From Lachnospiraceae bacterium (GTDB taxonomy: Bacteria > Bacillota > Clostridia > Lachnospirales > Lachnospiraceae), in NCBI GenBank assembly GCA_017623675.1, contig JAGAOO010000017.1, positions 45,136 through 109,135 of the forward strand: a stretch of DNA of 64,000 nt, in the 5' to 3' direction. Position numbers and translations under genes: made by a program. Below the pieces are notes generated by a model. That model did not search any database, was not told where the DNA came from, and was given only the letters and a program-made list of their open reading frames with translations. Shown here piece by piece: positions 56,247 to 63,924 of the stretch (position 1 is its first letter; each line of letters begins with the position of its first letter).

Positions 56247-56275
56247 ATTATAAATGGAAGAAGACTGTTTGTCAA
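56247..56275 (-). promoter_or_regulatory. Consensus sigma-A promoter for ylxM-ffh-rpsP-khpA-rimM-trmD
   Basis: Perfect TTGACA (56270-56275) and TATAAT (56247-56252) on the minus strand with a 17-base spacer. It begins the secretion/translation operon about 35 bases upstream of ylxM. Confidence 0.92.
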
Positions 56276-56349
56276 GCAAAATCACTTGACAACTTTCACT
56301 TTGTTTAATATTTTTTAATCATTCTTCCACTCCTGTTGCTTACCCCCGA

Positions 56350-56377
56350 TTGACACCACTCCTTTCCTTATGATAAT
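56350..56377 (+). promoter_or_regulatory. Sigma-A promoter for the amino acid ABC transporter
   Basis: TTGACA (56350-56355) and GATAAT (56372-56377) have a 16-base spacer (TAATAT with 18 is an alternative). The leader of about 77 bases has no obvious riboswitch. Confidence 0.7.
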
Positions 56378-56460
56378 ATAAATTCCGTGTGCAGACGTGT
56401 ATCCTGATTCTGCCAAATAATCTATAATTATATGAGATGAATTCTCAGAAAGGACGAACG

Positions 56461-57246
56461 ATGAAAAAGAAACTTTTATGCTTTATGGCTACTTTAGCCC
56501 TTGGTGCTCTGTTGCTTTCCGGCTGCGGAAGCAAAAACGATGATAATACCTTTGTGGTTGGCTTTGATGCTGAATATCCTCCATACGGCTACATGGACGA
56601 TAATGGAGAATATACCGGCTTTGATTTGGAGCTTGCGGAAGCAGTTTGCGAATTAGAAGGCTGGACTTTAGTAAAACAGCCAATCGTATGGGATAACAAA
56701 GACAATGAGTTAAATTCCGGTTCCATCGACTGTATCTGGAATGGATTCACTATTGACGGACGGGAAGATGATTATGCATGGTCCGTACCATATGTAGATA
56801 ACAGTCAGGTTATCGTTGTCTCTAAGGAATCCGGCATTACCAGCTTCGACGACTTAAGCGGAAAGATTGTTGGTGTACAGGCTGCTTCTGCTGCTTTATC
56901 TGTATTAGAGGATGAAGAACAGCAAAAAGCTTTAGCAGATACCTTTGGTAAACTGCAGGAATTTGCAGATTACAATACCGCATTTGCAGAGTTACAAATC
57001 GGTAGTATCGATGCAATTGCCATGGATATCGGCGTTGCAAAATACCAGATTGAAAGTCGTGGTGATGATGCTTTCATCATCTTAGATGAGCACTTAAACT
57101 CTGAAAAATATGGTATCGGCTTTGCATTAGATAATACTCAATTAAGAGATACAATTAATGAGGACTTACAGAAATTAAAGGAAGACGGAACTTTTGATGC
57201 TTTAGCAGAAAAATATGGCTTATCTGATATGACATGCTTAGAATAA
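56461..57246 (+). CDS. Polar amino acid ABC transporter, substrate-binding lipoprotein
   Basis: A 261-residue extracellular solute-binding protein of the family-3 type (amino acids such as glutamine, cystine or arginine; specificity not readable). The lipoprotein signal MKKKLLCFMATLALGALLLS ends in the lipobox LLSGC with Cys22. The binding domain includes FDAEYPPYGYMDDNGEYTGF and CIWNGFTI. Start chosen at 56461 after AGAAAGGA; an ATG at 56437 would spoil the signal peptide. Confidence 0.95.
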   Translation: MKKKLLCFMATLALGALLLSGCGSKNDDNTFVVGFDAEYPPYGYMDDNGEYTGFDLELAEAVCELEGWTLVKQPIVWDNKDNELNSGSIDCIWNGFTIDGREDDYAWSVPYVDNSQVIVVSKESGITSFDDLSGKIVGVQAASAALSVLEDEEQQKALADTFGKLQEFADYNTAFAELQIGSIDAIAMDIGVAKYQIESRGDDAFIILDEHLNSEKYGIGFALDNTQLRDTINEDLQKLKEDGTFDALAEKYGLSDMTCLE

Positions 57247-57271
57247 AAGATTACAGAAAGGAGAACCTGCC

Positions 57272-57919
57272 ATGGCATTTTCGGTTATGCTAACAGAGTT
57301 AACACAGGGCTTTCTAATCACCATTAGTATTTTTGCCCTGACCCTGCTCTTTTCCATGCCCCTTGGTTTCATCGTGGCATTTGGACGAATGTCTAAAAAC
57401 AGGGTCATTTGCGGAATAACACAATTCTATATTTCAGTTATGCGCGGAACACCGTTAATGCTACAGCTAATGGTAGTGTTCTTCTTTCCCGGTTACGTAT
57501 TACATATTCCAACCGGCAATGGATGGCGTTTTCCTGCAATTATCTTAGGTTTTACCATTAACTATGCAGCCTATTTTGCAGAAATCTATCGTTCCGGTAT
57601 CGAAGCAATTCCAAAGGGACAATACGAAGCTGCCAAATTACTGGGATATAGTAAATCCCAAACCTTCATGAAAATTGTGCTTCCTCAGGTATTTAAAATC
57701 ATTTTACCGGCTGTCACCAATGAGGTCATCACACTGGTAAAGGATACCTCTTTAGCCTATACCCTGTCTGTTATTGAAATGTTCAGCGTGGCAAAGCAAG
57801 TAGCCGCAGCACAGACAACCATGATACCATTTGCAGTAGCAGCATTATTCTACTATGTATTTAACTTATTGGTATCCTTTGTCATGAATCGATTGGAAAA
57901 GAAAATGGGTTATTATTAG
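57272..57919 (+). CDS. Polar amino acid ABC transporter, permease
   Basis: HisM/GlnP-type permease, 215 residues, with five membrane helices and the EAA loop (EAAKLLGYSKSQTFMKIVLP) that docks on the ATPase. Encoded 25 bases after the binding protein, with GAAAGGAG upstream. Confidence 0.95.
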   Translation: MAFSVMLTELTQGFLITISIFALTLLFSMPLGFIVAFGRMSKNRVICGITQFYISVMRGTPLMLQLMVVFFFPGYVLHIPTGNGWRFPAIILGFTINYAAYFAEIYRSGIEAIPKGQYEAAKLLGYSKSQTFMKIVLPQVFKIILPAVTNEVITLVKDTSLAYTLSVIEMFSVAKQVAAAQTTMIPFAVAALFYYVFNLLVSFVMNRLEKKMGYY

Positions 57920-57933
57920 GAGGTGTGACGGAT

Positions 57934-58746
57934 ATGGAGCGAAATGAATTTCCTTATTTAGAAATGAATCATGTAAAAAAGTCCTTCGAGCATTTGGAGG
58001 TCTTAAAAGATATATCCTTAACCGTCCATCAGGGTGAGGTTGTCTCAATCATCGGTCCATCCGGTTCCGGTAAATCTACCCTATTACGCTGTGCAACGCT
58101 ATTGGAAACTATGGATGAAGGTTCCCTTTCCTATCTTGGCAAGACAGCAGCTTATATGCAAAAGGATTTGTCCGCAAATAAAAAGCCAATGTCAGATACC
58201 AATAGACGTTCCATTTATGTGAAACAGGGTGAACTGGATAAAATCAAGCGAAGCTTTGGTCTGGTATTCCAGAGTTTTAACCTATTTCCACATTATACTG
58301 TTCTGAAGAACTTAATTGATGCACCCATCCATGTTCAAAAACGTCCAAAGGATGAGGTAATTCAAGAGGCTCATGCTCTCTTGGAACAAATGGGTCTTTC
58401 TGATAAAGCAGACTATTATCCATACCAGCTATCCGGTGGACAACAGCAACGTGTAGCAATCGCAAGAGCCCTTGCATTAAAGCCGGAAGTACTGTTCTTT
58501 GATGAGCCTACTTCTGCTTTAGATCCGGAATTGACCGGCGAAGTCTTAAAGGTTATTAAGCAATTGGCAGAAACCCATATGACCATGATTATCGTAACCC
58601 ATGAAATGGAGTTTGCCCGCAAGGTTTCTGACCGTATTTTATTTATGGATAAAGGATATGTAGTAGTGGAAGGCACACCGGAAGAAGTATTCCAGTCACA
58701 AAATGAACGCATCCGGGAATTTTTAGGAAAACTAAAGAAAGATTAA
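57934..58746 (+). CDS. Polar amino acid ABC transporter, ATP-binding protein
   Basis: GlnQ-type ATPase, 270 residues: Walker A GPSGSGKST (41-49), Q-loop VFQSFNLFPH, signature LSGGQQQRVAIARA, Walker B VLFFDEPTSALDPE, H-loop VTHEM. The stretch between Walker A and the Q-loop is longer than in GlnQ by roughly 12-18 residues (AYMQKDLSANKKPMSDTNRR region). ATG at 57934 has AGGAGG ten bases upstream; an upstream GTG is too close to it. No terminator precedes the neighbouring antitoxin promoter. Confidence 0.95.
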   Translation: MERNEFPYLEMNHVKKSFEHLEVLKDISLTVHQGEVVSIIGPSGSGKSTLLRCATLLETMDEGSLSYLGKTAAYMQKDLSANKKPMSDTNRRSIYVKQGELDKIKRSFGLVFQSFNLFPHYTVLKNLIDAPIHVQKRPKDEVIQEAHALLEQMGLSDKADYYPYQLSGGQQQRVAIARALALKPEVLFFDEPTSALDPELTGEVLKVIKQLAETHMTMIIVTHEMEFARKVSDRILFMDKGYVVVEGTPEEVFQSQNERIREFLGKLKKD

Positions 58747-58755
58747 CAAAATAGC

Positions 58756-58784
58756 TTGTATTTAAAATATAGGAATGCTATAAT
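58756..58784 (+). promoter_or_regulatory. Promoter of the putative antitoxin RNA
   Basis: TTGTAT (58756-58761) and consensus TATAAT (58779-58784) with an exact 17-base spacer, ten bases after the ABC ATPase stop codon. No coding region follows on the plus strand; the next feature is a terminator about 50 bases on. Confidence 0.8.
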
Positions 58785-58790
58785 AATTGA

Positions 58791-58876
58791 AAACAAGTGG
58801 TACTGAGTTGTGCCCCTTGCATATGTGAATTACAAAAATAATCCGCGACTTTGCAGAGGGGCGGATTATTTTTTGT
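58791..58876 (+). ncRNA. Putative type I antitoxin RNA
   Basis: Predicted transcript of about 85 bases, from the promoter at 58756-58784 to the T-run after the hairpin at 58837-58870. Its 3' half is fully complementary to the 3' end of the convergent toxin mRNA because both use the same terminator. Bases 58820-58833 (CATATGTGAATTAC) repeat, at 11 of 14 positions, the plus-strand sequence at 58952-58965 that covers the toxin start codon, so the RNA could also pair with the toxin initiation region. CATATG is self-complementary, which weakens that argument. This arrangement resembles the par/Fst systems of Enterococcus plasmids. Transcription and function are inferred. Confidence 0.6.
58837..58874. 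terminator. Bidirectional terminator shared by toxin and antitoxin RNA
   Basis: A perfect 10-bp stem (AATAATCCGC at 58837-58846 with GCGGATTATT at 58861-58870) has T-runs on both strands. The toxin stop codon lies in its right arm. Confidence 0.85.
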
Positions 58877-58967
58877 TCCGTTTATCTGAACATATCTTGT
58901 ACACAAAACCTATGAGTGCAACTAAAAACAATCCCATTTGAATTAAGTTTTCATATGTAACATACAT
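58866..58967 (-). CDS. Putative holin-like type I toxin peptide
   Basis: A 33-residue peptide: a short polar N-terminus (MYVTYENLIQ), one hydrophobic helix (MGLFLVALIGFVYKIC) and a basic tail (SDKRNKK). This is the pattern of Firmicute Fst/TxpA-like and putative holin-like toxins that damage the membrane when overproduced. The ATG at 58967 has AAGGGGG seven bases upstream; an ATG two codons earlier is too close. The ribosome site is sequestered in a hairpin, and a convergent small RNA covers the 3' end. Identification rests on size, composition and locus architecture. Confidence 0.75.
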   Translation of the reverse strand: MYVTYENLIQMGLFLVALIGFVYKICSDKRNKK

Positions 58968-58975
58968 AGGCATTC

Positions 58976-58991
58976 CCCCTTTCTCAAGGGG
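58976..58991 (-). promoter_or_regulatory. Hairpin sequestering the toxin ribosome site
   Basis: On the minus strand CCCCTT-GAGA-AAGGGG forms a 6-bp stem capped by a GNRA tetraloop. Its 3' arm is the toxin Shine-Dalgarno sequence, so the full-length mRNA would be poorly translated until processed, as known for several type I toxins. Confidence 0.7.
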
Positions 58992-59064
58992 TATCCAACC
59001 GTTCCCACTATGATTACACTAACATATATAGTTCAATATTTCAATATTAATTTTACTTTTATAT
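58992..59064. other. AT-rich leader between ribF and the toxin gene
   Basis: Expected to hold the toxin promoter on the minus strand (several TTGAAA/TTGAAC and TGTAAT/TATATA elements), but no pair has good spacing. No terminator for ribF is visible, so ribF-operon transcripts may read into the toxin. Confidence 0.35.
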
Positions 59065-59967
59065 TCAAAAATGTAATTTTGTAAATTCAATATCTTTTTC
59101 TATCTGCTGTAGTAATGCTTCCACCGTCTCGAATTTCTGCTCCGGACGAATGAATTCCAACAGTTCAACTTCTATCCATTCCCCATATAGGTCCTGTTGA
59201 AAATCAAAAATATAGGTTTCTAAGTCAACCACATCGCCTTCACTTACCGTTGGTTTACATCCCAGATTGGCAATCCCGCAATACTCCTGATCCTTCCAGA
59301 TAATTTTGGCTGCATAAACACCAAAAGGCGGCACCAGTTTTTCTTCTGAAATCAACTGATTTGTGGTAGGAACCCCAATGGTGTGTCCCAAACCTTCCCC
59401 ATGTACCACTTCTCCATATATGCAGTAATTTTCTCCCATATACGAAGCTGCCAATTTCATCTGTCCATTCATAATTGCGTTTCGAATGGCGGAAGAACTA
59501 ATTTCTTTCTGATTCTCTTTCAATTTTTCAAATACCTGAACCTGAAAACCATACTTTTTCCCTAACTCAATCAGCACTTCGGCATCTCCGGTGCGATTCT
59601 TCCCAAATCGAAAATCCTTTCCAATTGCCACTGCCCGGACATCCAGTTGTTTTATCAGAATTTCCGTTACAAAGGCCTCCGGTTCCAAATTCGCAAATTC
59701 CTTGGTAAATGGATATTCTAACAGAATATTCACCCCTGTTTTTTCAGCTTTGTGTATCTTCTCTGTCCTGCTGTCAATCAGCTTTGCAGAACCGATTCGT
59801 TCTCCTGCAGGAACAAACGTAAAGATAACACCTGTCATTCCCTGTTCCTGCCATTTCATTAACTGGTGAATCAATAATTGATGTCCCCGGTGAAATCCGT
59901 CAAACTTTCCCAAAGCCACTGCCGTATCATGCAATTGTATATCTTTCACATCTGTTATATGTCGCAT
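59065..59967 (-). CDS. ribF: Bifunctional riboflavin kinase / FAD synthetase RibF
   Basis: Makes FMN and FAD from riboflavin. The N-terminal adenylyltransferase motif GKFDGFHRGH (20-29) and SSSAIRNAIMNG are followed by the C-terminal kinase domain (GEVVHGEGLGHTIGVPTTN). The usual T-N signature for flavokinase, GxPTxN, reads GVPTTN. 300 residues; last gene of rbfA-nrnA-truB-ribF. Confidence 0.97.
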   Translation of the reverse strand: MRHITDVKDIQLHDTAVALGKFDGFHRGHQLLIHQLMKWQEQGMTGVIFTFVPAGERIGSAKLIDSRTEKIHKAEKTGVNILLEYPFTKEFANLEPEAFVTEILIKQLDVRAVAIGKDFRFGKNRTGDAEVLIELGKKYGFQVQVFEKLKENQKEISSSAIRNAIMNGQMKLAASYMGENYCIYGEVVHGEGLGHTIGVPTTNQLISEEKLVPPFGVYAAKIIWKDQEYCGIANLGCKPTVSEGDVVDLETYIFDFQQDLYGEWIEVELLEFIRPEQKFETVEALLQQIEKDIEFTKLHF

Positions 59968-59979
59968 TATTATTTCTTC

Positions 59980-60906
59980 CTATAAAAACATTTTGTATGG
60001 TACAAATTCCTGTTTTTCCAAATGATACTCATAAATGCCAATAAAACTACCCGCAGAATCATAGGTTAGAAATCTGGCTGGTTCCTCTCCGGTTGCATTT
60101 GGCTGCTCCAACCGGCATCCTTCCTCTAGGGATTCTACCATTTTCCTGTTAAATTTATTTCCATTATTAACCAGCTTATCTCCCTGTTTTCTCATATAAA
60201 TTTTCGGATACTCCGGATACATTGCATCAATCGGATAGATATTTGGTTTCAGGGCATCCGTTTGTACTAATTTTTCAATCTCTGATAATCTCAGACTATC
60301 ATTGCACTGAAAACCACATGCTTTTGTACGAACTAATCGCTCCATACAACCACCACAGCCTAATTGTTCTCCGATATCTCTGCATAAGCTTCTAATATAA
60401 GTCCCTCGGCTACACTGAATCCGAAATACGACTCTTGGCAAATCCATTTGAATAATTTCTAATTGATATAATGTAACCGGTCTAGGTTGACGTTCAATTA
60501 CCTTTCCTTGCCTTGCCAGTTCATACAGTTTTTGTCCATTCACCTTAATTGCCGAGTACATAGGCGGAACTTGTTCATATGTACCGAGAAAAGATAAAAT
60601 TGCCTCCCGCACCTCTTCTTCCGATACTGTCACCTCTTGTTTTGTCAATATTTCTCCGGTTGCGTCTTCTGTATCCGTAGTCATTCCCAACAATAAAGTA
60701 GCTTCATATTCCTTATCGTGGTCCGGCAGGATATCACAAAGCTTTGTTGCTTTTCCCAGACAAACCACAAGCACTCCTTCTGCCTGTGGGTCTAAGGTAC
60801 CTGTATGACCGATTTTTTTCTGATGCAGGATTCCCCGCAGTTTTGCTACTACATCAAAGGAGGTGAATCCCGGCTCTTTATATACATTCAATATTCCGTC
60901 GCACAT
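59980..60906 (-). CDS. truB: tRNA pseudouridine(55) synthase TruB
   Basis: Converts U55 to pseudouridine in the T-loop of tRNAs. The catalytic aspartate lies in GHTGTLDPQAEGVL (Asp39), preceded by KEPGFTSFDVV. A C-terminal PUA-like tail ends the 308-residue protein. I chose the second of two adjacent ATGs (60906), which is six bases from AGGAG; 60909 is possible. Confidence 0.96.
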   Translation of the reverse strand: MCDGILNVYKEPGFTSFDVVAKLRGILHQKKIGHTGTLDPQAEGVLVVCLGKATKLCDILPDHDKEYEATLLLGMTTDTEDATGEILTKQEVTVSEEEVREAILSFLGTYEQVPPMYSAIKVNGQKLYELARQGKVIERQPRPVTLYQLEIIQMDLPRVVFRIQCSRGTYIRSLCRDIGEQLGCGGCMERLVRTKACGFQCNDSLRLSEIEKLVQTDALKPNIYPIDAMYPEYPKIYMRKQGDKLVNNGNKFNRKMVESLEEGCRLEQPNATGEEPARFLTYDSAGSFIGIYEYHLEKQEFVPYKMFL

Positions 60907-60979
60907 CATTTTCTCCTGCTCTTATTGCAAAACAGCCCATTCGGGCTGTCTCGCAATTAATACTGTTTTAATTCAATCT

Positions 60980-61927
60980 TTACAATTGTAATGCAATCTG
61001 TTCCAATACCAATGCAATAACCTCATGCACCTCACCAGTCAAGGAAAAACCGGCTGCCCGCACATGACCGCCACCACCGAAATGAATCGCAATCTTACTT
61101 ACATCCACATAATGATTGGAACGCAGGCTGAATTTATAAGTATCCGGCTCATATTCATAATAAAAGACAGCTACCTCAATCCCTCTGGTTACTCGAATCT
61201 GGTCTATCACCCCATCCACATCTACACTGCTAGCATGATAAAAATCAAAAACATCTTTTCTCAGACAGGTAACCACACATAAATCATTTAAAGTCATATA
61301 GCTTTCCAATAAAGCTCTACCCAAAATCTGATTCTGAACATAGCTTTTACTATAAAAGGTACGGTCAATAATCTCATTTGGCCTTGCTCCTAAGGCAATC
61401 AAATCTCCGGCAATACACATGGTTTCCTTCGTGGTATTACCATGCTTAAATACTCCGGTATCATGTACAATCCCTAGATATAAAGCCTCTGCACACTGTT
61501 TACTGATTTTATCCCTGTCAAGCAGTCCATAAATAACTTCACATGTCGCTGATGCTTCTGGTTTCACAAGAAAAATATCCCCATAGCCTTCATCACTGGC
61601 ATGATGGTCAATTGCTGCTTTTACTTTAGCAGTCTCATAATAGACAGAAAAATCCCCAAACCGGTCTGTACTGGCACAATCCAATGCGAGACACAAATCA
61701 TAGGTAATACCTTCCTGTACCTCATGATGAATCTGATCAGCCCCATTTAAAAACAAGAATTCCGAATCAAATTCACCCAGATAAATATCCACCTGTTTTC
61801 CTGCGTAATTATCCATAATATAATTGTACATCCCTGTACAGGAACCAACGCAATCTCCATCCGGACGAATATGTCCTAAGATTACAATTGTCTGTGCCTG
61901 TTCAATTGCTTTTAAAAATTGGTTCAT
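60980..61927 (-). CDS. DHH phosphoesterase, NrnA-type oligoribonuclease/pAp phosphatase
   Basis: Degrades nanoRNA and/or pAp, and in some species c-di-AMP breakdown products. HIRPDGDCVGS (19-29), the DHH motif at 107-109 and the DHHA1 glycine motif HFGGGGHVRAAGFS are all present in a 315-residue protein. ATG at 61927 has AGGAG upstream; the frame extends to 61954 without a ribosome site. Conserved between rbfA and truB in clostridia. Confidence 0.93.
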   Translation of the reverse strand: MNQFLKAIEQAQTIVILGHIRPDGDCVGSCTGMYNYIMDNYAGKQVDIYLGEFDSEFLFLNGADQIHHEVQEGITYDLCLALDCASTDRFGDFSVYYETAKVKAAIDHHASDEGYGDIFLVKPEASATCEVIYGLLDRDKISKQCAEALYLGIVHDTGVFKHGNTTKETMCIAGDLIALGARPNEIIDRTFYSKSYVQNQILGRALLESYMTLNDLCVVTCLRKDVFDFYHASSVDVDGVIDQIRVTRGIEVAVFYYEYEPDTYKFSLRSNHYVDVSKIAIHFGGGGHVRAAGFSLTGEVHEVIALVLEQIALQL

Positions 61928-61980
61928 AGCTTTCTCCTGTTTCTTCCGCCTCAAAATACACTTTCACTGCTGTCTGTCAA

Positions 61981-62364
61981 CTAAGATTCCTCTTCCTCAT
62001 CCGAATCGTAATCCTCAACATGCAAATCTGCAATCTTTTTTGACATTGCGGCACCATATGCAATAGAATCATCTAGAATAAATGTAATCTCCGGTGTATT
62101 CCGCAGATTAATCCGATGTGCTAATTCCCGACGGATATAGCCAACTGCACTCTTCAGCCCTGCTAACGTGTCCTGCTGTTCTTCTTCACTTCCCATAACA
62201 CTAATGTATGCCTTGCAGGTCTTTAAATCAGGAGCTACCTGAACATCCGTAACCGAAGTCATAAAGTGAATCCGTGGGTCCTTAATATCTTCTCGGATTA
62301 TTACACTTAGTTCACGTTGAACCTCACTATTAATTCTTGTGTTTTTCACACTGTTCTTTCTCAT
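61981..62364 (-). CDS. rbfA: 30S ribosome-binding factor RbfA
   Basis: Cold-shock 30S maturation factor of 127 residues (RINSEVQRELSVIIREDIKD, LKSAVGYIRRELAHRINLR). The acidic C-terminal tail (DYDSDEEEES) is typical of clostridia. infB, which normally precedes rbfA, is not adjacent here; a CPBP/crp pair lies upstream instead. Confidence 0.96.
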   Translation of the reverse strand: MRKNSVKNTRINSEVQRELSVIIREDIKDPRIHFMTSVTDVQVAPDLKTCKAYISVMGSEEEQQDTLAGLKSAVGYIRRELAHRINLRNTPEITFILDDSIAYGAAMSKKIADLHVEDYDSDEEEES

Positions 62365-62429
62365 TTTTCATACCTCATATTCTAATGTCCTGTCAATTTT
62401 TCCATTTACCTTATCATATTTTTATCATT

Positions 62430-62458
62430 ATTATATCTCGCCTATCATTGATATACAA
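62430..62458 (-). promoter_or_regulatory. Sigma-A promoter for rbfA-nrnA-truB-ribF
   Basis: On the minus strand TTGTAT (62453-62458) and consensus TATAAT (62430-62435) with a 17-base spacer, about 65 bases upstream of rbfA. It allows the operon to be expressed without infB. Confidence 0.75.
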
Positions 62459-62485
62459 TTGACAAATAGTAGAAACCGCAATTCA

Positions 62486-62743
62486 TCAGAGATAATCTTT
62501 TTCTTTCAATGACTTCCTAATACGGCTTAACGATTCTGGTGCAATTCCCAGATATGTCGCCAAATACTGCTGTTTCACACTGTTACATATGTTAGGATAC
62601 ATTTTTCTAAAATGGATATATCTTTCTGTCGCATTTTCTACCAAAAAACCGTTCTCTCGATATATCTTGTATCGTAATGCATTTTCTAATAATTGTACAT
62701 AGAGATTTTTCAACTGGTCTTCTTCATAAATAAGTGATTTCAT
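62486..62743 (-). CDS. Crp/Fnr-family regulator, C-terminal part (frame-broken)
   Basis: An 85-residue frame carrying the C-terminal half of a Crp-like regulator: dimer helix (LYVQLLENALRYKIYRENG) and helix-turn-helix (VKQQYLATYLGIAPESLSRI). Its ATG overlaps the stop of the upstream half (ATGA). A one-base slip at the AAG AAA run just before would join the two halves into a ~200-residue Crp protein of normal length. So this is either a frameshifted gene, a sequencing error, or a coupled/frameshifting pair. Confidence 0.7.
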   Translation of the reverse strand: MKSLIYEEDQLKNLYVQLLENALRYKIYRENGFLVENATERYIHFRKMYPNICNSVKQQYLATYLGIAPESLSRIRKSLKEKDYL

Positions 62744-63087
62744 TTCTTAACGTCAAAAATCATAAGTGTAGTATCTTCTAATGCTTCCCATGTAACGATA
62801 CTTTCTCTATATCCAAACATCCCCTCATCCATACAAAGTGTGCCGGGAATAGAAAATCCACGCGTAATATCGTTGCCATCTCCATCTACATAATAGCATC
62901 TGGTAATTCCATCAAGAACTAATCCTGCATTTATGGCTTCAACTCCAACATTTTGAAATGTATCTCCCTTTGGAATCACCCGAAAAATAGACATATTCAC
63001 TATTTTTCCAAGAATCCGCACATCGATTTCAATATTATACTGGTTAGCCATATTCATTAATTGACTTACAAGGTATTCTTTATCCAT
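62740..63087 (-). CDS. Crp/Fnr-family regulator, N-terminal sensor part (frame-broken)
   Basis: A 115-residue cyclic-nucleotide-binding-like beta roll (VIPKGDTFQNVGVEAINAGL, GFSIPGTLCMDEGMFGYRES) that ends with TGA just where the DNA-binding half begins in the next frame. Without that half it could not act as a transcription factor alone. The ribosome site GAGGAAAAG overlaps the stop of the CPBP gene ten bases upstream, so both belong to one operon. Confidence 0.7.
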   Translation of the reverse strand: MDKEYLVSQLMNMANQYNIEIDVRILGKIVNMSIFRVIPKGDTFQNVGVEAINAGLVLDGITRCYYVDGDGNDITRGFSIPGTLCMDEGMFGYRESIVTWEALEDTTLMIFDVKK

Positions 63088-63097
63088 TCACTTTTCC

Positions 63098-63787
63098 TCA
63101 TCCTGTAACAATATAAAAAACTACAGAAATCAAATTCATTCCACCATGAGCAATCATAGGTACAATCAAGTGTTTACTCTTTTTATATCCCCATATCCAT
63201 AGCAAACCAACGATGAAGGAATGACCAACATTAAACCAATCAAGCATTCCAAACATGACATTAAACAATAGCAACGCTGTTGTTTCACCTAAAACACTTC
63301 CACAAAACGTTTTCGCAAAACCTCTAAAAAAGATTTCCTTACAAATACCACTAACAAAACCTAATGAAATTGTCATAAGAATTATTTCACTTATCGACAG
63401 TCTATCCCATCCTGCAAATGCTAATGCCGTCCTTCCTTTACAAACAACAAGAGATAGTAAACTAATCATAGATGATAAAATTGCAAGAACAATTCCAAGC
63501 ACTATATCTTTACTAAGGCTGTACTTTTCATAGATTTCATCCTTTAGGCTTATACCATTTTGCCGATATAGCATTATCGCACTTGGTAGAAGAATGATAT
63601 TTGCCAAAATGAGCACTAAACAATACATATTCAAGTCAGCATTGGCATAGCTCGCAATATCAAGGAAATTCATCCCCTTCTTATAACTTAAACAAGAACG
63701 AAACACCTCATAACCAGCCACCAATAAGGTTAATGTTGTAGTAATTTTCAATGCCTTCTCTGCATTTTGATAATTTGTATGATTCAT
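63098..63787 (-). CDS. CPBP family intramembrane metalloprotease
   Basis: A 229-residue membrane protein with about seven spans. The CPBP (Abi/CAAX-like) motifs are visible: the glutamates and arginine in GFVSGICKEIFFRGFAKTF, and FNVGHSFIVGLLWIWGYKKS followed by VPMIAHGGMN with catalytic-type histidines. The family includes bacteriocin self-immunity and processing proteases; its target here is unknown. First gene of an operon with the Crp-like regulator. The ribosome site lies in a 7-bp hairpin. Confidence 0.85.
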   Translation of the reverse strand: MNHTNYQNAEKALKITTTLTLLVAGYEVFRSCLSYKKGMNFLDIASYANADLNMYCLVLILANIILLPSAIMLYRQNGISLKDEIYEKYSLSKDIVLGIVLAILSSMISLLSLVVCKGRTALAFAGWDRLSISEIILMTISLGFVSGICKEIFFRGFAKTFCGSVLGETTALLLFNVMFGMLDWFNVGHSFIVGLLWIWGYKKSKHLIVPMIAHGGMNLISVVFYIVTG

Positions 63788-63792
63788 TTTTT

Positions 63793-63809
63793 GTCACCTC
63801 CAAGGTGAC
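63793..63809 (-). promoter_or_regulatory. Hairpin containing the CPBP ribosome site
   Basis: GTCACCT-TGG-AGGTGAC on the minus strand forms a 7-bp stem with a three-base loop that contains GGAGGTGA, the Shine-Dalgarno sequence six bases before the CPBP start. It could restrict translation or bind a regulator. Confidence 0.45.
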
Positions 63810-63924
63810 TATAATACAAATATCAAGCGTTTTCATTGACATATGTTAAGAGGAAGATGAATTAAGGTTTGTTGGTTTAGTCGCCTTATCGGTTTCTGAT
63901 GACAGATAGTTACCGCAGACACGC

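Noticed and set aside
57934-58746. Insertion in the ABC ATPase between Walker A and Q-loop as evidence of a new function
   Set aside because: The extra residues are modest and loops of variable length occur here in amino acid transporter ATPases; all catalytic motifs are intact.
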